Below, piece by piece: positions 7,265 to 16,149 of a stretch of DNA of 64,000 nt; positions within the stretch are counted from its first letter, which is position 1; every line of letters begins with the position of its first letter. Origin of the DNA: Arthrobacter sp. OAP107 (lineage in GTDB: Bacteria; Actinomycetota; Actinomycetes; Actinomycetales; Micrococcaceae). Both the position numbers and the translations under genes were made by a program. The notes beneath the pieces are model-generated. The model had not been told where the DNA came from. It saw only the letters and a program-made list of their open reading frames with translations, and ran no database searches. The stretch covers positions 2,542,001 to 2,606,000 of the forward strand of contig NZ_JBEPOK010000001.1 of the NCBI RefSeq assembly GCF_040546765.1, in the 5' to 3' direction.

Positions 7265-8311
7265 ATGTCTCCCCGATCGACTACCCACCCGACAACATGG
7301 CTCGGGCGCGGCCTCATCGCATCCATTGCGGCGCTGGTCCTGCCACTGTCGCTTAGCAGCTTCGCCGTTGCCGACGATGAGCCATCATCCCCCAAGAGCT
7401 GGAACATCGCGGTCGGCTCGGAGGCACCCGGCCAGGCCATCCAGCGCATGTCCTTCCCCCGCGCCAGCATTTACGTCAATGTCGGCGACACGATCACGTC
7501 GGAGACCAGTTCCACAGAAATCCGCACCGTGGCCTTTCCGGCACGCGGCCAGTGGCCCAAGCCCTTCAGCCCGTCTGTCGGAACAGCTGCCGTTCCAGCT
7601 GAACGACTCATTCAGGCCGCACCACCCTACGGCGCTCTCCGGAAACAGCTAAACGCCATCATAGCCACCTATCCCCAGTACCAGCTCGGCGTCGCCCTCA
7701 TTGACATGTCGGATGGCGTCATCCACACCTACGGCGTCCAGGGAAAGTTTGTTGCGGCCAGCACAGCGAAGATCTTGGCCGCGGGCGCCTACTACCACTA
7801 CGCGGAGCGGGGCCTGCTGTCCCTCACGGCACCGATGGGCGGCCATACCGCGGCCTATCAGATCCACCAGATGATCCAGCAGAGCAACAACCAGTCCTGG
7901 GCACTGATTCTTGGCGCCCTCGGCAACCAACGGATCCATGATTACGCCGCAGCCCTGGGGATTTCCTATTACAGGACCCTCAACGAGCTGTCCCCCGCGG
8001 AGACGGCCACACTGCTCTATCTGTTGTACACCGGGCGCCTGATCACCACTGCCCATGCGAACCAATTGCTCTCCTACATGCAACACACGAACTACGAAAC
8101 CCTCATCCCCGCCGCCGTCCCACCCGCCATCACCGTGTTCCACAAGTACGGGCTGCTGAACGGGTACCTCCACGACGCGTCCATCCTGGTCCAGAGCGGC
8201 CGGGCCTACGCCTTCGTGGTGTACACCCTGGGCAGGAGCATGGCGGACATTCCAGCGCGAACCGGGGTCATCCACAAACTCACCCGCGCGGTTGTAGAGA
8301 AGCTGTTCTAA
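7265..8311 (+). CDS. Secreted serine hydrolase (class A beta-lactamase-like) with cupredoxin-like N-terminal segment
   Basis: A 348-residue exported protein. The signal peptide is residues 1-36 (two Arg, then IASIAALVLPLSLSSFAVA). Residues 46-90 (SWNIAVGSEAP...IYVNVGDTIT...STEIRTVAF) resemble the first half of a blue-copper/cupredoxin domain, but where such domains usually read HTV this has RTV. The C-terminal domain has SxxK as STAK (S166/K169), an SDN-like SNN (207-209) and a KTG-like KYG (294-296), so it is a serine hydrolase of beta-lactamase fold. True beta-lactamase activity is uncertain. ATG 7265 is chosen because the signal peptide begins there; an upstream extension to 7109 is implausible. 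Confidence 0.78.
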   Translation: MSPRSTTHPTTWLGRGLIASIAALVLPLSLSSFAVADDEPSSPKSWNIAVGSEAPGQAIQRMSFPRASIYVNVGDTITSETSSTEIRTVAFPARGQWPKPFSPSVGTAAVPAERLIQAAPPYGALRKQLNAIIATYPQYQLGVALIDMSDGVIHTYGVQGKFVAASTAKILAAGAYYHYAERGLLSLTAPMGGHTAAYQIHQMIQQSNNQSWALILGALGNQRIHDYAAALGISYYRTLNELSPAETATLLYLLYTGRLITTAHANQLLSYMQHTNYETLIPAAVPPAITVFHKYGLLNGYLHDASILVQSGRAYAFVVYTLGRSMADIPARTGVIHKLTRAVVEKLF

Positions 8312-8856
8312 CACCCGCCGATCACGACTGTGCGGGGGCACTTCGGCAGGACCACACGCTCACGCTCCATCCGCGGCAGCGTAGCGTTCGGCGGCCTCGT
8401 ACCGGGTGGTGGCCGCGGGGGCTGTCTACGAAGCACGCATATGGGCCAGCGGAGGCCCGATGAGCGACAAATTGTCGTGACGGTCTTAGATCTCATCGCG
8501 ACGACGACATTCAGCCTGGACCGTTTTCGGAGGAGCGAGACAGGGCCGACAAGTAGGTGACGTCACGTTTCGCGGTTTCTGTGCTCGTCAATGACGGAGT
8601 GAAGATTCCGCATACCGTCCGGAGCCCTCCTATCGACGCTCCCCTGCTAGCTCGCAGGTGGCAGGGCAGGCTGACGACAAAGGACGAAGGTATGGCGATG
8701 GGAATTTTTCCTGACTGCGCTCAGTTACGAGTGTAATCACTACGATTCTTTGGCTGGCATTTACTCGTGGTCCTGATTCGTGGTTCACACACAACAGCCA
8801 AACCATCCGCGCCGACCTGCTGTGCGATGCACCCAGCAACAAGAAGGAACTCTGAA
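8312..8856. other. Intergenic region, nothing recognised
   Basis: About 545 bases between the serine hydrolase and the SDR. A weak stem (CCCGC/GCGGG near 8315-8338) may terminate the upstream gene. No coding region is supported. Confidence 0.4.
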
Positions 8857-9570
8857 ATGCCTACATTCAATGGAGCAGTCGTCCTCGTCACCGGAGCAAA
8901 CGGCGGCATCGGAACAAACTTCGTCCACGACGCCCTCGCCCGCGGCGCCAGCAAGGCCTACGCCACCGCCCGCACCCCCCGCACCTGGGACGACGAGCGC
9001 ATCGTCCCGCTCACCCTCGACGTCACCGACCCCGCCTCCATCCAGGCAACAGCCGAGACCGCCGGGGACGTCACGGTGTTGATCAACAACGCCGGAGCCG
9101 GCGTGGCAAGCACGGGCATCCTCACCCACACCGAGGAGGAAATCCGAACCAATGTCGAGACGAACTTCCTCGGCCCGCTGTTCCTCACCCGCGCATTCGC
9201 ACCGACCCTGTCCGCGAACGATGAATCCGTGATCATCGACATCCACTCCGCAATGAGCTGGTACGCCATCGGTGGCATTTATAGCGCCACCAAAGCCGCC
9301 CTCTGGTCTGTAACCAACTCACTGCGCCTGGAACTCGCCCCCACTGGTGTACACGTGCTGGGCGTCCACGTCGGCTACGTCGACACCGCGATGGCTACGC
9401 AGGCCGCCGGGCCCAAGATGGACCCAGCCGATCTACTACGCACCGTGATGGATGCCGTGGAAGCCGGCGAGTACGAGGTTCTCGCGGACGAAACCTCCGT
9501 ACAGCTCAAAGCCGGGCTCAGCGGCCCAATCGAGGCTCTCTACCCACAACTTGCGCACACCAAAGCCTAG
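8857..9570 (+). CDS. Short-chain dehydrogenase/reductase (SDR)
   Basis: NAD(P)-dependent oxidoreductase of 237 residues, a classical SDR. The cofactor motif TGANGGIG is at residues 12-19, followed by NNAG and the catalytic Ser with Y-S-A-T-K. The substrate is unknown. AAGGA lies before ATG 8857, so the longer in-frame start is rejected. A 15-bp hairpin follows at 9583. It faces the same way as the oxidoreductase-hydrolase pair, but the hairpin suggests separate transcription. Confidence 0.92.
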   Translation: MPTFNGAVVLVTGANGGIGTNFVHDALARGASKAYATARTPRTWDDERIVPLTLDVTDPASIQATAETAGDVTVLINNAGAGVASTGILTHTEEEIRTNVETNFLGPLFLTRAFAPTLSANDESVIIDIHSAMSWYAIGGIYSATKAALWSVTNSLRLELAPTGVHVLGVHVGYVDTAMATQAAGPKMDPADLLRTVMDAVEAGEYEVLADETSVQLKAGLSGPIEALYPQLAHTKA

Positions 9571-9582
9571 GGAAACGGTAAT

Positions 9583-9615
9583 GCCGTGATTATGACCTGG
9601 GGTCATGATCACGGC
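9583..9615 (+). terminator. Hairpin terminator after the SDR gene
   Basis: Arms 9583-9597 and 9601-9615 (GCCGTGATTATGACC / GGTCATGATCACGGC) pair with one mismatch around the loop TGG. It starts 12 bases after the stop codon. No clear T tract. Confidence 0.75.
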
Positions 9616-9650
9616 ACCTATAGCCACGGCTCTCCCTTGACTAAATTACT

Positions 9651-9676
9651 GACTCTACTCATAATTGAGCATAGTC
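9651..9676. promoter_or_regulatory. Probable TetR operator before the oxidoreductase
   Basis: A 26-bp imperfect dyad: GACTCTACTCA, centre TAAT, TGAGCATAGTC; 9 of 11 arm positions pair. Nearly the same sequence recurs at 11790-11815 before the TetR gene at 11839, so that regulator probably binds both. Confidence 0.7.
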
Positions 9677-9812
9677 GGAGTCCATCTCAGTCCGATTACA
9701 GGAGCGGCGTTTACGGACAATGCCCCTGCGACCCGACCGGCGCCCCAAGGGATTTGCCTGCGTCACTGGCAGCAACTGTTAGCCCACCATCGTCAAAAAG
9801 GAGCATCAAGGC

Positions 9813-10862
9813 ATGCGAGCGTTCGTCGTCACGAAGTACAAGGAGCCGCTGCGCGAAGTGGACGTCCCTGAGCCCGCTGTCGGCGACGGGGATGTGCTCG
9901 TTCAGGTGCAGGCAGCTGGCCTGAACCAGTTGGATGAGAAGATCCGGTTGGGTGAGTTCAAGCAGATCCTTCCCTACAAGCTGCAGCTGATCCTCGGCAA
10001 CGACCTCGCGGGCACCGTCATTCGCGTAGGCGCAAATGTGCGCCGGTTCAAACCGGGAGACGAGGTTTATGGCCGCCCCGACAAGGACCGCATCGGCACG
10101 TTCGCCGAGCGCATCGCCGTCGCCGAAACCGATCTGGCACTTAAGCCCGCATCCGTCAGTATGGTGGAGGCTGGCTCTCTGCCGCTGGTGGCGCTTACGG
10201 CGTGGCAGGCGCTCGTCGAGAAGGGCAATGTACAGCCGGGGCAGAAGGTTCTCATTCACGCCGGCGCCGGCGGGGTCGGGTCGATCGCGATCCAACTCGC
10301 CAAGCACCTCGGCGCGACCGTTGCGACCACCGCGAGCAGTCCCAACGCCGACTTCGTGCGCGGCCTGGGCGCGGACACGGTGATCGATTACCGCACGCAG
10401 AACTTCGAACAGATCCTCAACGGATATGACCTCGTCCTGGACAGCCTCGGCGGAAGGAACCTCGAGAAGTCGCTTCGCATCCTGAGGCCCGGCGGGAAAG
10501 CGATTGGGATCACCGGGCCGCCGGACCCGGCATTCGCTAGCGAGGTCGGCCTCAACCCGATGCTGAGGTTGGCGATCACCGGGCTTAGCAGCAAGATCCG
10601 GAGGCAGGCGAAAAAGCTCGGCGTCCATTACGAGTTCCTCTTCATGCATGCCAGCGGCGACCAGCTGCGTGAGATCGCAACCCTCGTGGACGAGGGCGTG
10701 CTGCGCCCGATCGTGGGGAAGGTTTTCGACTTCGCCCAGACGCCCCAAGCGCTGCAATCACTATCCGGCGGCGGCATCCGCGGCAAAGCCGTCGTCACCC
10801 TTGCCGGCGGACCCGCCGTCGGCCATTCACTTCGTGCGCCATCCAGGAGAACATCATCATGA
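9813..10862 (+). CDS. NADP-dependent medium-chain oxidoreductase (quinone oxidoreductase-like)
   Basis: A 349-residue zinc-independent MDR family protein that probably reduces quinones or enones with NADPH. It has a GroES-like N-terminal half, the nucleotide-binding motif HAGAGGVGSIAIQLAKHLGA, and a C-terminal GGIRGKAVVTL strand typical of the family; no catalytic zinc ligands are evident. The ribosome site AAAAAGGAGC precedes the ATG. It overlaps the next gene by 4 bases. The upstream dyad at 9651 matches that of the TetR gene at 11839, so this is probably a TetR-repressed detoxification operon. Confidence 0.9.
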   Translation: MRAFVVTKYKEPLREVDVPEPAVGDGDVLVQVQAAGLNQLDEKIRLGEFKQILPYKLQLILGNDLAGTVIRVGANVRRFKPGDEVYGRPDKDRIGTFAERIAVAETDLALKPASVSMVEAGSLPLVALTAWQALVEKGNVQPGQKVLIHAGAGGVGSIAIQLAKHLGATVATTASSPNADFVRGLGADTVIDYRTQNFEQILNGYDLVLDSLGGRNLEKSLRILRPGGKAIGITGPPDPAFASEVGLNPMLRLAITGLSSKIRRQAKKLGVHYEFLFMHASGDQLREIATLVDEGVLRPIVGKVFDFAQTPQALQSLSGGGIRGKAVVTLAGGPAVGHSLRAPSRRTSS

Positions 10863-11725
10863 ACAACACCGCCAGCCCGGACGAATCCGTCGTCACCTCC
10901 TATGCGGACGCACCAACCCGTACGGTCACCGCCGGCGGCGTCACCTTCGCGTACCGCGAGCTGGGACCGAAGGGCGGCATCCCGGTCTTCTTCTTCGTGC
11001 ACCTCGCCGCAACCCTGGACAACTGGGACCCCGGCATCATCGACCCCGTCGCGAAGAACCGACACGTTATCACCTTCGATCAGCGCGGCGTCGGCGCCTC
11101 CACGGGGCTGGTTCCCGACAGCATCGAGGCAATGGCCGAGGACGCCTACAGCTTCATCAGGGCCCTCGGGTTCGACAAGATCGATGTCTTCTCTTTTTCG
11201 ATGGGAGGAATGATTGCCCAGGACCTGGTCCTCAAGCATCCCAACCTTGTCCGCAAACTCGTACTTACCGGCACCGGGCCACGCGGCGGCAAGAATATGG
11301 ACAAGGTCGTCGGCACTACCTACTACGACGTCCTCCGTGCCGTACTGACACGGTCGGACCCGAAGGAATTTCTGTTTTTCAGCCGCAACGCCGCCGGCAA
11401 GGCGGCTGCGAAGGCTTTCATCACGCGCCTCCAGGAGCGCACTGTCGACCGCGACAAACCGATCAGCACCAGGACTTTCCAGACGCAGTTGAAGGCAATC
11501 CAGAAGTTCGGCCGCTCCGTCCCGGCGGACCTATCAAAGCTCACCCAGCCCACGCTTATCGTCAACGGCGACAACGACCGCATGGTTCCGTCAGTCCTCT
11601 CTGAAGACCTGCACCAGCGCATCAAGGGATCCGAACTGATCATCTACCCCGACTCCGGCCACGGCGGCATCTTCCAGCACCACGCCAGATTCACCCCCGT
11701 CGCCGTCAACTTCCTTGCCACCTGA
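10859..11725 (+). CDS. Alpha/beta hydrolase
   Basis: A 288-residue cytoplasmic alpha/beta hydrolase. The nucleophile elbow is F-S-M-G-G. The oxyanion region reads FFVHLAATLDNWDP instead of the usual HG, and a late Gly-His-Gly-Gly (PDSGHGGIFQHH) provides the catalytic His. An Asp is expected in NGDNDRMVP. The start ATG overlaps the stop of the upstream oxidoreductase, so the two are translationally coupled. The substrate is unknown; haloperoxidase-like and esterase annotations are both plausible. Confidence 0.9.
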   Translation: MNNTASPDESVVTSYADAPTRTVTAGGVTFAYRELGPKGGIPVFFFVHLAATLDNWDPGIIDPVAKNRHVITFDQRGVGASTGLVPDSIEAMAEDAYSFIRALGFDKIDVFSFSMGGMIAQDLVLKHPNLVRKLVLTGTGPRGGKNMDKVVGTTYYDVLRAVLTRSDPKEFLFFSRNAAGKAAAKAFITRLQERTVDRDKPISTRTFQTQLKAIQKFGRSVPADLSKLTQPTLIVNGDNDRMVPSVLSEDLHQRIKGSELIIYPDSGHGGIFQHHARFTPVAVNFLAT

Positions 11726-11789
11726 TGGGCACGCCGACGGGAAGACAACAATGAACATCTCGTGCGAATGGTTATGAGCACTGCCGGGA

Positions 11790-11815
11790 GATTATACTCA
11801 TAACTGAGCATAGTC
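11790..11815. promoter_or_regulatory. Probable TetR autoregulatory operator
   Basis: A 26-bp imperfect dyad, GATTATACTCA, centre TAAC, TGAGCATAGTC, ending 23 bases before the TetR start at 11839. The right arm is identical to that of the site at 9651-9676. Confidence 0.7.
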
Positions 11816-11838
11816 AGTTTATTCCGGGAGGAACCATC

Positions 11839-12456
11839 ATGCCTGTCGCTCCCCAGCCCGTCGGACGGCGCGAGCGGAACAAGCAGCAGAAGCTGGACCG
11901 CATCACTGCCGCAGCCAGCGAGCTGTTCGCTGAACACGGCGTCGAGGATGTCACGACGCAGCAGATCGCCGATAAGGCCGACGTCGGCACCGGCACCTTG
12001 TTCCTTTACGCCAGAACTAAGGGAGAACTCCTCCTGCTCGTGCAAAACGCCCATTACGCCGAGGCCCTTGCCCGGGGCCGGGCTGCTGCTGAGACCGTTC
12101 CGGATGTGCTGGAAGCGGTGACGTCCATCGTGCAACCGATCGTTGAATGCAACCGCACCCAGGTCGACAACGGACGCACCTACCTGCGGGAGATGGTCTT
12201 CGGCGACCCGACGGAGCCACACCACAATGAGGCCCTCTCCATCGTCGCACGGACCGAAGAGGCCATCGCTGCCGTCTTGGGCCGCAATGGACTTTTCAAT
12301 GCCGGTGATGCCACAACCACCGCACGCATCGTTTCGGCGATCATGTTCCTCAGCATGGCAGCGAGTGCAGATCCCGCTTTTCGCGTCGAGGACATTGTGC
12401 AGGACATCAGGGCCCAGATCCGCCTGCTCCTGCCCGCTGACGCAAGAACCTCCTGA
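11839..12456 (+). CDS. TetR-family transcriptional repressor
   Basis: A 205-residue ligand-responsive repressor. The N-terminal HTH reads AASELFAEHGVEDVTTQQIA...GTGTLFLYARTKGELL, and the rest is the helical ligand/dimer domain. GGGAGGA precedes the ATG. Nearly identical dyads lie just upstream (11790) and before the oxidoreductase-hydrolase operon (9651), so it likely controls both. The inducer is unknown. Confidence 0.92.
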   Translation: MPVAPQPVGRRERNKQQKLDRITAAASELFAEHGVEDVTTQQIADKADVGTGTLFLYARTKGELLLLVQNAHYAEALARGRAAAETVPDVLEAVTSIVQPIVECNRTQVDNGRTYLREMVFGDPTEPHHNEALSIVARTEEAIAAVLGRNGLFNAGDATTTARIVSAIMFLSMAASADPAFRVEDIVQDIRAQIRLLLPADARTS

Positions 12457-12532
12457 CCACATCAGCGTCAGACATGCGTCATATCAGCTGAAACTACACC
12501 CCAACCTGATATTGGGGACCCGGATTTGTTGA

Positions 12533-12652
12533 CGTACTCTTCGACGTCCAGCCCGTCACGGAGCAGGCCCCGCTCCGAGAACAGGTCATAGACAACATTC
12601 CAGGCGCGATCCATTGGGCGTTGATCGATGCTTCCACTGTTGGAGCCGTCAT
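12533..12652 (-). pseudogene. Remnant of the 92-residue protein gene found at 40843
   Basis: Reading leftward from ATG 12652, the frame begins MTAPTVEAS, like the intact gene at 40843-41121. It then shifts frame and continues as MDRAWNVVYDLFSERGLLRD and GLDVEEYV, matching the intact copy's MDLAWNLVYDLLQERGLLGD. The 3' half is missing. A decayed partial duplicate. Confidence 0.75.
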
Positions 12653-12776
12653 GGATTCATGGTCCCTCTGTCACTGCCCTACGCGGTGAAGGTAGCGGGC
12701 GTGTCCTGAATGTGAGCCGTGACCGCCTGGATCGGCGGTGGTTGCTTTGTACGGCCGGCCCGCCCACCATGGAATT

Positions 12777-13382
12777 GTGTGTACCAAGGGCGGGCGCAGC
12801 CTCTGTTTTGTGCTGTGTCTACTGATCCCTCTGAGTGGAACGGCGGGGTGCATCTACGACTACCCCGAGCCCGTGCACATCCCAGCAGCTGGCCCCGGTC
12901 CGGGGCATACCCCAACTGCCGATCCGGCACCGGCAAGGGGCGCCCCGAAGCCTTATAGCGATCGGCTGGTACTGGAACAGGAGGCCAGGAACTACGCTGA
13001 GCTGGACCGGCTCCTCGCGCCATTGCCGGAGCCCGTTATCCTTTACGACGTGGGACCCCTGGACGGCCCGCTGAGGGGATTCGGCAGTACCGAGAAGGTA
13101 CCGGCTAGCGGGCAATACACCGTCAACGCAGCCTGTGTTGGTGCTTCCGGTGCGAAGGTCGCCGTCGGGCAGGAGCATCCCGGCGCCCCCTTCCGGCCCA
13201 TAGAGCTCGCGCTGGATTGCACCAAGACCACCTCACAGGTCATTGCGCTTCAGCAGGGCTACGTTTTCGCGCATCTCTTGCTGCCCGGCCCAGGCGATAC
13301 ACCGTGGACAGGAGCGGTGGGCGGTGTACTTGTGACCAGGATCCCGGAGCGTGTCACTCCTGCCCGGACGGCCGCTCGATAA
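12777..13382 (+). CDS. Putative lipoprotein, local family member 1
   Basis: A 201-residue exported protein of unrecognised family. From GTG 12777 the N-terminus is basic, then hydrophobic (LCFVLCLLIPLSGTAGC) with the putative lipidated Cys at residue 25, then a Pro/Ala linker and the segment YAELDRLLAP. A Cys pair follows in the C-terminal domain (NAACVGA...LALDCTK), and it ends TPWTGAVGGVLVTR. GTG 12738 is an alternative start; no clear ribosome site decides. A homolog is at 36581, and fragments of the same family are at 42653 and 45033. Confidence 0.65.
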   Translation: MCTKGGRSLCFVLCLLIPLSGTAGCIYDYPEPVHIPAAGPGPGHTPTADPAPARGAPKPYSDRLVLEQEARNYAELDRLLAPLPEPVILYDVGPLDGPLRGFGSTEKVPASGQYTVNAACVGASGAKVAVGQEHPGAPFRPIELALDCTKTTSQVIALQQGYVFAHLLLPGPGDTPWTGAVGGVLVTRIPERVTPARTAAR

Positions 13383-13758
13383 CATTCAATATCGAGCCGG
13401 GAAAACCCCGAAGCAGCAGATGCACGCTCTATCCTCTCGGTCCGGCCGGCCGGACGGGTGAGTCACATCCCTGCCCCGGCCACATCACCAGACTGCCAGC
13501 CGCTCACAGAACAACCGGGTAAAGACTTACAAAGCCATGGGCTGGCGCACGCGATACTCTCTCTCCCTACGCGGGGCTTCTCAAGACCGTTGACTAACAC
13601 AGCGGTCGTACGCAGTTGTCTGATCCTTACCGGCCAAGCGGCCGAGCGCCGTATACAACGTGGTGGCCCTGCGGCTGACGGTTAGTCTGCCGACGATGAT
13701 CGTCCGGCTCTGGCGAGGGGAAAGTCTGTGGATGGCTACCCCCAACTTAAAAAACTCT
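13383..13758. other. Region without a recognisable gene
   Basis: About 375 bases between the lipoprotein and the levan-locus promoter. No supported gene, RNA or repeat seen. Confidence 0.4.
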
Positions 13759-13819
13759 TTGACACTCGAGAAGTAACGCGGGTAACTTAGATCACAGCAC
13801 TCCTAGTAACGCGAGTTAC
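13759..13819 (+). promoter_or_regulatory. LacI-type promoter/operator, upstream copy
   Basis: -35 TTGACA (13759-13764), 18-base spacer, -10-like TAACTT (13783-13788). Two operator-like sequences follow: GTAACGCGGGTAAC (13773-13786, overlapping the -10) and GTAACGCGAGTTAC (13806-13819). The arrangement repeats at 17271-17330 before the intact lacI. It probably drives the truncated lacI copy and the GH32 gene. Confidence 0.75.
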
Positions 13820-13888
13820 CAAGAAGCGCCCAACTACAATCCCTCTACTGGCAGCACCCCCAGTTCAACGACACCACTGGAGTATTCA

Positions 13889-14385
13889 ATGGCGAGAACC
13901 GCCTCCCTGAAGAGGGATCCCGAACCGCTCCCCGCCGTGGCCTCGCGGTTACGGCCGGGCATTTGTGGGGCGTCCATGGTGAGGCTCTGGCCGACGCCGG
14001 GCTGGAGCTTGATCCGGAGCTGGTGGTGGCCGGGTATGCGACGGCCGACGGCGGCTACGACGCTGCCTGCCAAATCCTTGACCGCTACCCCGCCAAGGAC
14101 AGGCCAACGGCCCTGTTCTGCCTCAATGACCGCATGGCCATGGGCGCCTACGATGCCATCAAGGAACGCGGCCTGGCCATCCCCGGGGACATCGCCGTGA
14201 TCGGCTTCGACAACCAGGAACCCATTGCCGCCTACCTCAGGCCCAAGCTGACCACTGTTGCGTTGCCGTTCGAAAAAATGGGCGCCCTGGGAGTCCAGAC
14301 GCTCGCCGCGCTTACAGCAGGACAGCCGATCACTGCCGACCAGCAGTTGGTCGACTGTCCGCTGCTAGAACGCTCTTCGGTCTGA
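13889..14385 (+). pseudogene. Truncated, frameshifted tandem copy of lacI
   Basis: ATG 13889 sits behind the same kind of promoter as the intact lacI at 17406 and starts similarly (MARTAS versus MAKTTS), but the DNA-binding domain and first half of the effector domain are missing. From 13981 the sequence matches the last third of the intact gene almost base for base, in a frame different from the ATG. The piece ALADAGLELDPELVVAGYAT to LLERSSV survives. A fragment of the effector domain could still be translated from 13963, but it has no HTH. Confidence 0.88.
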
Positions 14386-14492
14386 CCGCGAAATCAACGT
14401 CGAAGAGCTACCCCACCCACCCTTCACCTTGCTGATGAAGACAGGAAAGAGATAACCCAATCATGACACAACCCACATTCTTCAGGCCGGCC
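13981..14492 (+). repeat. 512-bp direct duplication, copy A
   Basis: Matches 18072-18583 at a constant offset of 4091 bases with only a handful of substitutions that I can see (for example 14020 and 14465). It covers the 3' third of lacI, the intergenic spacer, and the first codons of the binding-protein gene. It ends at GGCCGGCC, after which the sequences diverge. Confidence 0.9.
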
Positions 14493-14640
14493 GGCCAGGT
14501 GTAGCCCCAATACAAATGATCTCCTGACCACCTTGCTCCTGCTCCGGCCCAGCCTGTCCGAGTTCGGGCTGCTCCTCCACGCCGAAGCACGCCTCCTTTA
14601 CGGGTCCGCGGACCTCACGCCCGTCCATGAAACGAGAACA

Positions 14641-16149
14641 ATGAACAGCGTCACCTCCACCCTTGAGACCTACAGACCGGCCATGCACTATGCCGCCAGG
14701 GACACGTGGCTTAACGATCCCAACGGACTGGTCTTCCACGAGGGCACTTATCACCTGTATTACCAGAACAACCCCTTCGGAAACGTCCACAGCAACATGT
14801 CCTGGGGTCATGCGACCTCCACGGACCTGGTCAGCTGGGAGGAACAGCCGGTTGCGATCCCCTGCGATGACATTGAGGAGATCTTCTCCGGCAGCATCGT
14901 GGTAGACACCCACAACACCAGCGGATTCGGCGCAGACGGAAAACCTCCTCTGGTGGCCGTCTACACCAGCGCGTACAAACCGGGTTCCCCCCGCCAGGGC
15001 ACCCAGGCCCAGTCCATCGCGTGGAGCACCGACGGCGGCTACACCTGGACCAAGTACGCCGGCAACCCAGTCCTGACCAGGAACTCACCGGAATTCCGGG
15101 ACCCCAAGGTCTTCCGCTACAACGGCCCGGCCGGCAGCTACTGGGTTATGGTGGCCGTGGAAGCACACGACTTCACCGTCCTGCTTTACCGCTCGGAGGA
15201 CCTCAAAAACTGGGAATACCTCAGCACCTTCGGCCCTGCAAACGGCACCGGTGGAATCTGGGAATGCCCGGACCTCTTTGAGCTGCCGCTGGACGGTGAT
15301 GCCGCGGCCAGGAAATGGGTCCTGACGGTGAACATGAACCCCGGGGGACCCAACGGCGGTTCCGCAGGCCAGTACTTTGTGGGACAGTTCGACGGCGTTA
15401 CGTTCAGCTCCGAGACAACGCTCACCGAGGGGATGCAGGACCCGGAATGCATAACCGACTACCAGTGGCTTGACTGGGGCCGTGACTACTACGCCGCCGT
15501 CTCGTTCAGCAATGTCCCGGACGGCCGGCGGCTGATGATCGGCTGGATGAACAACTGGCAGTATGCCAACCACATTCCCACCTCGCCCTGGCGCAGCCCC
15601 ATGAGCCTCGTCCGGGATGTGTCCCTCGTTTCCGTGAACGGGCAACCCCGGCTCGTGCAGCAACCCGTGACGGAAGTGAGAGCAACTTCGCAACCGGGTC
15701 CCGTGAGGCGGGTGAGCGTAGACGGGGCAATGGAAGTCAAGGGGGGCACGGCAGTGCAGCTCGTTGACATCACCTTCACGCCAGGCAGTGCCGAGGAATT
15801 CGGCCTTGTGGTCCGGGGGGCAGCCGACGGCACGGTCGGGACACGGATCGGGATCCGCCCCGGCAGCGGAGAACTCATCGTGGACCGGACCCACTCCGGC
15901 GACACCGGCTTCCATGAAGCCTTTCCCTCCGCCAGCCGCGCCCCGATTGCTGCCGGACAGGACGGCAGCTACACCCTGCAGATCTTCGTTGACCACTGCT
16001 CCGTGGAAGTCTTCGCGAACGCCGGGCTCGCCACCGTGACCGAACTGATCTTCCCCGATGCCGCCCAAACATCCCTCACCTTGTACTCCACCGGCGGCAC
16101 AACCGACGCTGCGCTCCAACTCACCGACTTCGGAAAGGAAAAAGCCTGA
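14641..16149 (+). CDS. GH32 beta-fructosidase (levanase/fructan hydrolase type)
   Basis: Glycoside hydrolase family 32 enzyme of 502 residues that cleaves beta-fructosidic bonds in sucrose, fructo-oligosaccharides or levan. The five-bladed propeller carries the nucleophile in NDPNG (D26), the RDP transition-state Asp (D154) and the acid/base Glu in ECPDLF (E208); a C-terminal beta-sandwich contains SVEVFAN. No signal peptide, so it is likely cytoplasmic and acts on imported oligosaccharides. The start ATG 14641 is chosen because the sequence before it belongs to duplication debris. The stop overlaps the next ATG by one base. Substrate specificity cannot be read directly. Confidence 0.92.
   Translation: MNSVTSTLETYRPAMHYAARDTWLNDPNGLVFHEGTYHLYYQNNPFGNVHSNMSWGHATSTDLVSWEEQPVAIPCDDIEEIFSGSIVVDTHNTSGFGADGKPPLVAVYTSAYKPGSPRQGTQAQSIAWSTDGGYTWTKYAGNPVLTRNSPEFRDPKVFRYNGPAGSYWVMVAVEAHDFTVLLYRSEDLKNWEYLSTFGPANGTGGIWECPDLFELPLDGDAAARKWVLTVNMNPGGPNGGSAGQYFVGQFDGVTFSSETTLTEGMQDPECITDYQWLDWGRDYYAAVSFSNVPDGRRLMIGWMNNWQYANHIPTSPWRSPMSLVRDVSLVSVNGQPRLVQQPVTEVRATSQPGPVRRVSVDGAMEVKGGTAVQLVDITFTPGSAEEFGLVVRGAADGTVGTRIGIRPGSGELIVDRTHSGDTGFHEAFPSASRAPIAAGQDGSYTLQIFVDHCSVEVFANAGLATVTELIFPDAAQTSLTLYSTGGTTDAALQLTDFGKEKA

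Noticed and set aside
7265..8311. Calling the serine hydrolase an antibiotic-resistance beta-lactamase
   Set aside because: The motifs SNN and KYG differ from SDN and KTG, and an omega-loop Glu is not evident; resistance cannot be inferred.
15085..16119. Long minus-strand frame opposite the first GH32 gene
   Set aside because: Composition artefact of the GC-rich GH32 gene; no domain and no ribosome site.
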